Origin: Deltaproteobacteria bacterium
GTDB lineage: Bacteria; Desulfobacterota; Deferrisomatia; Deferrisomatales; BM512
NCBI GenBank assembly: GCA_030591565.1
Contig: JAUVAU010000001.1
Span: forward strand, 94,572 to 158,571
DNA length: 64,000 nucleotides
Direction: 5' to 3'
Shown: positions 56,996 through 64,000 of the stretch, piece by piece
Numbering within the stretch: position 1 is the first letter of the stretch
Layout: the number at the start of each line of letters is the position of its first letter
Notes under the pieces: model-generated
What the model was told of the DNA's origin: nothing
Seen by the model: the letters and a program-made list of their open reading frames with translations, nothing else
The model's database searches: none
Position numbers and translations under genes: made by a program

Positions 56996-58515
56996 CGCGA
57001 GGAAGTAACAACGTGAAGCTGTCAGCAATCGTTGAACAATTGCCCAATGTCATCGCCTTCGATGGTGGCGACCCTGACATTGGCGGCGTTTGCTGTGATT
57101 CCAGAAAAGTTGAACCAGGATTTATCTTTGCGGCAATACCCGGCGCGCAGGTGGACGGACACAGCTATCTTGAGGCGGCGGCCAAAGCCGGTGGCGTTGC
57201 CTGCATCGTCGCCGATGGCGGGGCTCAGTGCCATGGCATGGCCCGTGTGCTCGTCGAAGATGTGGAGGAGGCGCTGGGTTGGGCGTCATCGGCCTTCTGG
57301 GGCCACCCTTCCAGGGCGCTGACGCTGGTGGGGATCACCGGCACCAACGGCAAAACGACCACCGCGCATCTGGTCCGACACCTTCTGGAGAGCTCGGGGA
57401 TCGTCACGGGAATGATCGGCACCGTGGGCTACCTCTTCCCCGAAGGGGTAGAGCCTGCGTCGCTCACCACACCGGAGGCGCCGATCTTCCAGGCGGCGCT
57501 CTCAAGGATGCTTGAAGAGGGCGCGGGGGCCGTGGTGGCAGAGATCAGTTCCCACGCGCTCAAGAGGAAACGGGTCGAGGGCAGCGCTTTCGCCTGTACG
57601 GTATTTACCAATCTCACCCAGGACCACCTGGACTTTCACGGCTCGATGGAAGAGTACTACCAGGCCAAGCGGCTGCTCTTCACCGACCATCCAAGGCTGG
57701 TGGAGGCGGTGGTTAACGTGGATGACAGCTGGGGACGCCAGCTTGCCCCCGATCTTGGCGGTCAGGTTGTCACCTTCGGCTTGAATGACGGCGACGTGCG
57801 CTTTGAAGTCACCAGTTCAAATGAGAGCTCCACGGCGGGAGTCCTCCACTTTCCAAATGGTCAAGCGGTGCTGCACGTTCCGCTGGCTGGACGCTTTAAC
57901 GCTTATAACGCAACCACCGCCATGGCGGTTGCGTGGGCGCTGGGGCTGGATATGGAAAAAGCCGCGCAAGCCATGAAGAGCGCTCCGCAGACGCCGGGTC
58001 GCATCGAGGCGGTGGAGAATGAGGCTGGCATAGGGGCGTTCGTGGACTACGCCCACACCCCCGACGCGCTGGACCGGCTACTGGAAACATTAAAGGACTT
58101 TACTGTCGGCAAGCTGATCTGTGTTTTCGGTTGTGGAGGGGATCGCGACAGGAGCAAGCGGCCTCTGATGGCGAGGGCCGCCGCCAAGTGGTCGGATGTC
58201 ATCGTGGTGACCTCCGACAACTCAAGGAGCGAGTCCACCGAGAAGATTATCGGGGATGTCGAAGAGGGCCTCCCGGAAAATTGGAGCGAGCTGAAGGATT
58301 CGGACTCGGCTGGCGGTTACCACACATACATGAAGATTCCCGACCGGCACGAGGCCATACGCTGGGCGGTGATGTCCGCCGCCAGCTCCGACACGGTGGT
58401 GGTCGCGGGCAAGGGACATGAAGGCACCCAGATTATCGGTGACGAGATATTCCCCTTCAATGACCGGCTGGAGCTGGAGAGCGCATTGAAGGCGCGGGGT
58501 GACAGTTGCGCCTGA
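56992..58515 (+). CDS. murE: UDP-N-acetylmuramoyl-tripeptide synthetase MurE
   Basis: LVGITGTNGKTTTAHLVRHLLE, DYAHTPDALDRLLETLK, GCGGDRDRSKRPLM. Confidence 0.96.
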   Translation: MTRGSNNVKLSAIVEQLPNVIAFDGGDPDIGGVCCDSRKVEPGFIFAAIPGAQVDGHSYLEAAAKAGGVACIVADGGAQCHGMARVLVEDVEEALGWASSAFWGHPSRALTLVGITGTNGKTTTAHLVRHLLESSGIVTGMIGTVGYLFPEGVEPASLTTPEAPIFQAALSRMLEEGAGAVVAEISSHALKRKRVEGSAFACTVFTNLTQDHLDFHGSMEEYYQAKRLLFTDHPRLVEAVVNVDDSWGRQLAPDLGGQVVTFGLNDGDVRFEVTSSNESSTAGVLHFPNGQAVLHVPLAGRFNAYNATTAMAVAWALGLDMEKAAQAMKSAPQTPGRIEAVENEAGIGAFVDYAHTPDALDRLLETLKDFTVGKLICVFGCGGDRDRSKRPLMARAAAKWSDVIVVTSDNSRSESTEKIIGDVEEGLPENWSELKDSDSAGGYHTYMKIPDRHEAIRWAVMSAASSDTVVVAGKGHEGTQIIGDEIFPFNDRLELESALKARGDSCA

Positions 58516-59894
58516 GCCTTGGCGAAGTGGTTCGGGCCACCTCGGGAGAGCTCAGGGGCGAGCCCCTGGATGCAGAGACGATCTTTGAAAATGTTTCAAC
58601 CGACACCCGGACGCTCAAAGAGGGATCGCTCTTCGTCGCCTTGAAGGGCGAGCGCTTTGATGCGCACGACTACCTTGGGGAGGCGGTGGACAAGGGCGCT
58701 GGCGCGCTGGTGGTTTCAAGGGGTCCGTTGCCCAGGGGCTGCACCGCAGTGGTGGTGGCCGACACCCTCGACGCCCTTGGCGAGCTTGGGCGCGCAGCGG
58801 GCGAGAAGGGCGGCTTCAAGGTGGCTGCGATCACCGGGAGTTTCGGCAAGACGACCACCAAGCAGATGTGCGCTTCGATCATTGAAGCCGCTGGTGAGAA
58901 AGTGCTCTATACGCCGGGCAACCTCAATAACCGCATTGGGTTGCCGCTGACCCTGCTGGGGGCCAAGGGCGATGAAAAATTTGCGGTGCTGGAGCTGGGA
59001 ATAAGCGAACCCGGCGAGATGCAAAAACTCTCCAATATCGCCCAGCCCCAGGTGGCCCTGATAACCGGGGCGGGGGTGGCGCACACCGAGCTGTTGGGAA
59101 GCGTCGAAGGGGTCGCGGAGGAGAAGATGGAGATATCCCATGGGATGGAGCCGGGCTCGATCCTGCTCTTGCCCCATGGTGACGAGAACCTCAGCCCGGC
59201 AATGGTCCGGCGTGGAATTGAGGTCAGGACCTTTGGTTGGGATGAAGGTTCAGCCGTAAGGGGCGAAGGGTACAGGACGACCGCCGCCGGTTCGGTTTTC
59301 ACCGTCGCGGGAAGAGAGATTGAAGTACCCCTGCCGGGCCGTCACAACGCGGATAACGCGCTGGCCGCCTGGGCGCTGGTCACGGCGCTGGGAGTTGAGA
59401 TTGATTCCGGGGCGCGCATTGTCGCCTCTGTCGGGCAGCTGGCGATGCGCTCGGAGATACGCACCGGCGTGAAGGGCGCGAAGTTTTATGTGGATTGCTA
59501 CAACGCCAACCCCTCTGCGATGGCCGCGGCCATGGAGACGGTGGCCGGGTTGGCGGATGGAAAGAGAATGATCGGCGTGCTGGGTGAGATGCTTGAGCTT
59601 GGTTCCATGAGCAAGCAGGCGCACCTGGAGGTTGGCCGGGCGGCGGCCAGGAGCGGATTCAAGAAGCTCTATCTGGTTGGTGTCGGCGGCTTGATCGGTG
59701 AAGAGACCCGGTGGATTCGCCAGGGTGCCGTTGAAGCGGGTATGGCTCCCGAAGCAGTGAAAATATTTGAAGACGTTTCCCCGATCATCGAAGGCCTTGC
59801 GGGTGAGTTGGCCGGGGATGATTGGGTTTTGATCAAGGGTAGCAGGGCCACCGGACTGGACCGGGTGGCCGACGCCATGGCAGGGCGGGATTAG
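58506..59894 (+). CDS. murF: UDP-N-acetylmuramoyl-tripeptide--D-Ala-D-Ala ligase
   Basis: VSTDTRTLKEGSLFVALKGERFDAHDYL, AITGSFGKTTTKQM, DCYNANPSAMAAAMET. Confidence 0.96.
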   Translation: MRLSLGEVVRATSGELRGEPLDAETIFENVSTDTRTLKEGSLFVALKGERFDAHDYLGEAVDKGAGALVVSRGPLPRGCTAVVVADTLDALGELGRAAGEKGGFKVAAITGSFGKTTTKQMCASIIEAAGEKVLYTPGNLNNRIGLPLTLLGAKGDEKFAVLELGISEPGEMQKLSNIAQPQVALITGAGVAHTELLGSVEGVAEEKMEISHGMEPGSILLLPHGDENLSPAMVRRGIEVRTFGWDEGSAVRGEGYRTTAAGSVFTVAGREIEVPLPGRHNADNALAAWALVTALGVEIDSGARIVASVGQLAMRSEIRTGVKGAKFYVDCYNANPSAMAAAMETVAGLADGKRMIGVLGEMLELGSMSKQAHLEVGRAAARSGFKKLYLVGVGGLIGEETRWIRQGAVEAGMAPEAVKIFEDVSPIIEGLAGELAGDDWVLIKGSRATGLDRVADAMAGRD

Positions 59895-59902
59895 GGCGAG
59901 CG

Positions 59903-60982
59903 ATGTTATACAAGCTATTAATGCTCTTTCAGGATGTGGTGGGACCGGTAAACGTCTTCCGCTACATCACCTTTCGCACAGTGCTGGGGATGCTCACGGC
60001 GCTGATACTCTCGCTGTTGCTCGGCCCCAAGATGATCGAGACCCTGAAAAAACTCTCCATCGGCCAGACGATTCGCGAGGATGGCCCCAAATCCCACATA
60101 GAGACAAAATCGGGCACCCCCACCATGGGCGGCGTCCTCTTCCTGCTCTCCCTCACCGTGGCGGTGCTGATGTGGGCCGATCCTGCCACGCCCTTCGTGT
60201 GGATCGCGCTGCTGGTCACCCTGGGTTTCGGCGCGGTGGGCTTTGTGGACGATTACCTGAAGGTCACCAAAAAGCACTCGCGTGGATTGCCCTCCAGGTT
60301 GAAGTTCTGGGCGCTGGTGTTTGTGGCGGGTGCCGGGTGTGTGGCGCTCATAGCTCAACCGGGCTTCGATACCCGGCTGGCCTTCCCCTTCTTCAAGAAC
60401 TTCCAGCCCGACCTTGGCGTCTTCTACATACCCTTCGCCATCTTCGTGGTGGTTGGCACGGGGAACGCGGTGAATCTGACCGATGGCCTGGACGGCCTCG
60501 CCGTCGGCCCGGTCATTACCGCGTCCATGGTCTACCTCATCTTCTCCTACGCGGCGGGCCACGCCCGCATAGCGGAGTACTTGCAGATACCCCACATCCA
60601 GGGGGCCGGTGAGCTGGCGGTCTTCTGCGCGGCGGTGGCGGGAGGGGCGCTGGGCTTCCTCTGGTTCAACGCTTACCCCGCCCAGGTCTTCATGGGCGAC
60701 GTGGGTAGCCTCGCAATGGGCGGCGCGCTGGGTATGGTGGCGGTCATATCGAAGTTCGAGATAGTGCTCGCCATCGTGGGCGGCGTCTTCGTGGTGGAGA
60801 CGCTCAGCGTGATTTTGCAGGTGGCGTCATACAAGATGCGCAAGAAGCGAATATTCAGGATGGCGCCCATACACCACCACTTTGAACTCAAAGGCTGGGC
60901 CGAACCCAAGATCATCGTCAGGTTCTGGATAGTCTCCATCATCCTGGCGCTTGTGGGGCTGGCTACCCTGAAGACGAGATGA
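59903..60982 (+). CDS. mraY: Phospho-N-acetylmuramoyl-pentapeptide transferase
   Basis: KSGTPTMGGVLFLLS, GFVDDYLKVTKKHSRGL, NLTDGLDGLA, APIHHHFELKGW. Confidence 0.98.
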   Translation: MLYKLLMLFQDVVGPVNVFRYITFRTVLGMLTALILSLLLGPKMIETLKKLSIGQTIREDGPKSHIETKSGTPTMGGVLFLLSLTVAVLMWADPATPFVWIALLVTLGFGAVGFVDDYLKVTKKHSRGLPSRLKFWALVFVAGAGCVALIAQPGFDTRLAFPFFKNFQPDLGVFYIPFAIFVVVGTGNAVNLTDGLDGLAVGPVITASMVYLIFSYAAGHARIAEYLQIPHIQGAGELAVFCAAVAGGALGFLWFNAYPAQVFMGDVGSLAMGGALGMVAVISKFEIVLAIVGGVFVVETLSVILQVASYKMRKKRIFRMAPIHHHFELKGWAEPKIIVRFWIVSIILALVGLATLKTR

Positions 60983-62343
60983 CGGACTCATTGGAGGGAG
61001 TTACAGCCCTGGTGATGGGCGCAGGAAAGAGTGGCAGGGAGGCGGCGCGGTTCTTGATCGGCAGGGGAGCCAGGGTGTTCCTCTCCGACGACGCCGAAGC
61101 ATTGCCGCCCGAAGCAGAGGAACTGGAAGGGTTGGGAGTGGAGCTTTCGCCCGGAGGGCTGGAGGGACCACTGAAATCCTATGATTTAGCAGTTGTAAGC
61201 CCCGGAATATCGGTCTTTGACAACCGTATCAAGCGTTTGCAGGAAAGAGGCGTGGAGGTGGTGGGCGAGGTGGAGCTGGCGTCACGCTTCATCGACGTTC
61301 CCCTGGTAGCCATAACCGGCACCAACGGCAAGACCACCGTCACCAACATGGTGGGAGAGATATTGCGAGCCTGCGGTAAGACAGTCTACGTGGGCGGCAA
61401 CGTCGGGACCCCGCTGGTGGGCGCAGCCGGAGCGGATGTGGAGCTGGTGGTGGCGGAAATTTCCAGCTTCCAACTGGAAACGGTCAGCTCCTTTGCCCCC
61501 CACGTGGCTGTGTGGCTAAACCTCACCGGCGACCATCTGGACCGGCACGGTGACCTTGAACGTTACGCCGCCGAGAAGGCAAAGCTCTTCGCCAACCAGC
61601 GTGAAGGGGACTGGGCGATCGTCAACCGTGATGACCCGGTGGTGTGGGGAAAAGTCCAGGGCGCCCAAAGTGCGATACTCCCCTTCTCGGCAACCAGACA
61701 GTTGGGTGTCGGGGCATGGGTGGAGGGCGACGAGGTGGTGGTCCTCATGCCGGGTACCGATGGCGTGCGGCTGGATGCAAGGGAATTGAAGCTACCCGGT
61801 ACGCACAACCTGGAAAACGCGATGGCCGCTGTGCTGGCCGGTGTGGTCATGGGTTGCGAGGTGCGCCAGGCGTGGCAGGCGGTTTGCGAGTTTGAGGGGT
61901 TGGCCCACCGGATCGAAGAATTTTTAAGGTGGCGTGGCGTCACCTTTCTCGACGACTCGAAGGCGACCAATGTGGACGCCGCCGTCAGGGCGATCGGGTC
62001 GGTTGACAGTAATTTGATATGGCTCGGTGGAGGCAGGGACAAGGAATCTTCCTTCGAGCCGTTGAAGGAAGTTTTGAAGGAGAGGGCCAAGTTGATGGTC
62101 CTTGTGGGCGAAGAAGCAGAGAGGATGGCGACCGCGCTTGAAGGCGTGGCAGTGATGGAGCGGGCGAGTGATTGGAACGGGGCGGTGAAAATCGCAGTGG
62201 AAGCGGCCAAGCCGGGGGATACGGTCCTCATGAGTCCGGCGGCGGCGAGTTTCGATTTTTTCTCGGGATACGTGGAGCGGGGAAAGGTGTTTAAAGAGCT
62301 TTGCATCGAACACACCGGAAGGGTGGACGTTGAGCGCGGCTAA
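60979..62343 (+). CDS. murD: UDP-N-acetylmuramoylalanine--D-glutamate ligase
   Basis: VMGAGKSGREAARFL, AITGTNGKTTVTNMVGEIL, FLDDSKATNVDAAVRAI, LMSPAAASFDFFSGYVERG. Confidence 0.97.
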   Translation: MTDSLEGVTALVMGAGKSGREAARFLIGRGARVFLSDDAEALPPEAEELEGLGVELSPGGLEGPLKSYDLAVVSPGISVFDNRIKRLQERGVEVVGEVELASRFIDVPLVAITGTNGKTTVTNMVGEILRACGKTVYVGGNVGTPLVGAAGADVELVVAEISSFQLETVSSFAPHVAVWLNLTGDHLDRHGDLERYAAEKAKLFANQREGDWAIVNRDDPVVWGKVQGAQSAILPFSATRQLGVGAWVEGDEVVVLMPGTDGVRLDARELKLPGTHNLENAMAAVLAGVVMGCEVRQAWQAVCEFEGLAHRIEEFLRWRGVTFLDDSKATNVDAAVRAIGSVDSNLIWLGGGRDKESSFEPLKEVLKERAKLMVLVGEEAERMATALEGVAVMERASDWNGAVKIAVEAAKPGDTVLMSPAAASFDFFSGYVERGKVFKELCIEHTGRVDVERG

Positions 62344-63442
62344 GGCGGCGGTCGGCAAGCCGGACATGGCCGTGACCATGACGGTGCTGATGCTCACCGC
62401 CGTTGGGCTGGTGATGGTCTACTCCACCTCCTCGCTTATGACGGTGGGTGGCGAGGGCCACCTGACCTATGGCTACTTCAACAGGTCCTTGATCTATGCG
62501 GCGATCGGCATAACAGGTTTTTTCATCGCTGCCAGGATGCCCACGACGTTTCTGCGCAAGTTGGCGTATCCGGGGTTGCTGTTGAGTCTGGTGCTCCTCT
62601 GTCTGGTGTGGGTACCCCAACTGGGAGTGAGCGCCAAGGGAGCGAGCCGCTGGGTGCGGTTGGGGGCGGTAGGGTTCCAGCCCTCGGAGGTCACCAAGCT
62701 GGCGCTGATAGTGTTTTTGGCCCACAGCTTGGCGAAGAGGGGCAGCAAGGTTGAGAGCTTCGCTTACGGCTTTTTGCCCAACCTGCTCCTGCCCGGGGTG
62801 CCGATAGTGCTGGTCCTCATCGAGCCTGACCTGGGCACGGCGGCGGTGCTGCTGGCGCTGGTCTTCGCCATGACCTTTACCGGCGGCGTGAGGATAGGGC
62901 ATCTGGCGACCGCGATAGTTCCGGCAATGGCGACCCTCGCTGCGCTGATCTGGTTTGTTCCCTTCAGGCGCGAGCGGCTCTTTGCCTTTCTCGATCCCTG
63001 GGAGCATGCCCATACCTCGGGCTTCCAGCTGGTCCAGTCGCTGCTGGCCTTTGGGGCGGGCGGCATCTGGGGCTCCGGCCTTGGAGCGGGAAAACAAAAA
63101 TTGCACTACGTGCCCGAAGCCCACACCGACTTCATTCTCTCCATATGGGCGGAGGAGTGCGGGCTGGTGGGAGTGCTGGCGGTATTGGCGCTGATGGCGT
63201 TTCTCACCTGGCGCGGTTTTGCCATAGCTGCCGAGCAGGAGGATGAGTTCAGGCGGCTGTTGGCTATAGGGATCACCACCTGGCTGAGTTTGCAGGCGGC
63301 GTTAAACGCCCTTGTGGTCATGGGCTGCCTACCCACCAAGGGGCTGCCCTTTCCCTTCGTCTCCTATGGCGGGACCGGGCTGGTGGTGGCGCTGATCGGC
63401 GCGGGTATTCTGGCCGGGCTGGGAAGAAAGGTCGCGAAGTGA
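62330..63442 (+). CDS. ftsW: Lipid II flippase/SEDS glycosyltransferase FtsW
   Basis: GLVMVYSTSSLM, GASRWVRLGAVGFQPSEVTKLALI, LPEAHTDFI-like, PTKGLPFPFVSYGGTGLV. Confidence 0.96.
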   Translation: MSAAKAAVGKPDMAVTMTVLMLTAVGLVMVYSTSSLMTVGGEGHLTYGYFNRSLIYAAIGITGFFIAARMPTTFLRKLAYPGLLLSLVLLCLVWVPQLGVSAKGASRWVRLGAVGFQPSEVTKLALIVFLAHSLAKRGSKVESFAYGFLPNLLLPGVPIVLVLIEPDLGTAAVLLALVFAMTFTGGVRIGHLATAIVPAMATLAALIWFVPFRRERLFAFLDPWEHAHTSGFQLVQSLLAFGAGGIWGSGLGAGKQKLHYVPEAHTDFILSIWAEECGLVGVLAVLALMAFLTWRGFAIAAEQEDEFRRLLAIGITTWLSLQAALNALVVMGCLPTKGLPFPFVSYGGTGLVVALIGAGILAGLGRKVAK

Positions 63443-64000
63443 GGCTGATTATCACTGGCGGAGGAACGGGAGGGCATCTCTACCCCGGCGTGGCCGTGGC
63501 CGAGGAGCTGCTCAGTCGAGGCGGTGGACATGAGGTGCTCTTCGTGGGGTCCGCCAGCGGCATCGAGGCGCGGGTGTTGCCCAAGCTGGGGCTGGAGTTC
63601 AAACCGGTGAGGTGCGGAGCGCTCGCCGGAAGAGGTCTGCTCGGAAAGATTGGCGGTCTTTTGAAGACGGCGGTGGGAATGATCGATTCGGTGGGAATTT
63701 TGAGAAGGTTCAAGCCCGACGCCTGTCTGGGAGTGGGGGGCTATGTCTCCTTCCCCGTGGCGGCGAGCTGCAAATTTGGCGGGGTCTTCACCGCCATACA
63801 GGAGCAGAACGCTGTCCCCGGCATCGCCAACAGGGCGCTCGCCAACATAGTCGCCAGGGTTTACGCGGCGGATGGGCAGGCGGGGTCGTCATTCGACCCG
63901 CAAAAGACGCTCATAACAGGCACTCCGCTCAGGCAGGCGTTGGGCGAGAGCTTTCCCTACGAGCCACCCACCGCCGATGAACCGGCAAGGATTCTCATCC
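63439..64000 (+). CDS. murG: UDP-N-acetylglucosamine transferase MurG, truncated by window end
   Basis: GTG start overlapping ftsW stop: VRLIITGGGTGGHLYPGVAVAEEL...; reading frame open to window end. Confidence 0.93.
   Translation, partial: MRLIITGGGTGGHLYPGVAVAEELLSRGGGHEVLFVGSASGIEARVLPKLGLEFKPVRCGALAGRGLLGKIGGLLKTAVGMIDSVGILRRFKPDACLGVGGYVSFPVAASCKFGGVFTAIQEQNAVPGIANRALANIVARVYAADGQAGSSFDPQKTLITGTPLRQALGESFPYEPPTADEPARILI

Noticed and set aside
63612-63980. 122-aa ORF in the ORF track at the window end
   Set aside because: Out of frame with murG, which is open from GTG 63439 to the window end

Overview
This 64-kb, GC-rich bacterial chromosomal window reads as delta-proteobacterium-like, a loose impression from gene content. 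It is almost entirely core and housekeeping sequence. In order it holds: mnmG (3' part)-rsmG-parS-parA-parB; a complete F1Fo ATP synthase locus; nifS/nifU-type Fe-S genes; a double-thioredoxin lipoprotein; a SAM-I riboswitch with metX; alaS-pilT-recA-thpR-pncC-pgpA-HD-GYP regulator; a receiver-DUF4388-DnaJ-TPR fusion; a 5'-nucleotidase-like/multiheme cytochrome; hemL; a TPR-ExbB-ExbD-TonB cluster; a GAF/GGDEF protein; SPFH/NfeD; pyk; and a dcw cluster (mraZ-rsmH-ftsL-ftsI-murE-murF-mraY-murD-ftsW-murG, cut by the window end). Two observations stand out. (1) A probable undescribed selenoprotein at 31281-32771. An in-frame UGA at 31398-31400 falls where this family normally has the second Cys of its CGC motif (PCG-U-KSGKLGGLARR). 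A SECIS-like hairpin with a GGUCU apex lies 18 nt downstream, and a TTG start with RBS and signal peptide precedes it; ordinary ORF calling truncates the gene. (2) A fused triple-hairpin (6-TM) c subunit in an F-type ATP synthase, beside a normal 2-TM c subunit. Only hairpin 1 keeps the ion-binding carboxylate pair; hairpins 2 and 3 have E->S and E->Q at the paired positions. A further result is a family of dispersed 70-320 bp intergenic repeats, one subtype of which starts at or next to stop codons of host genes. All calls come from reading the sequence and the supplied ORF track; no searches were run.
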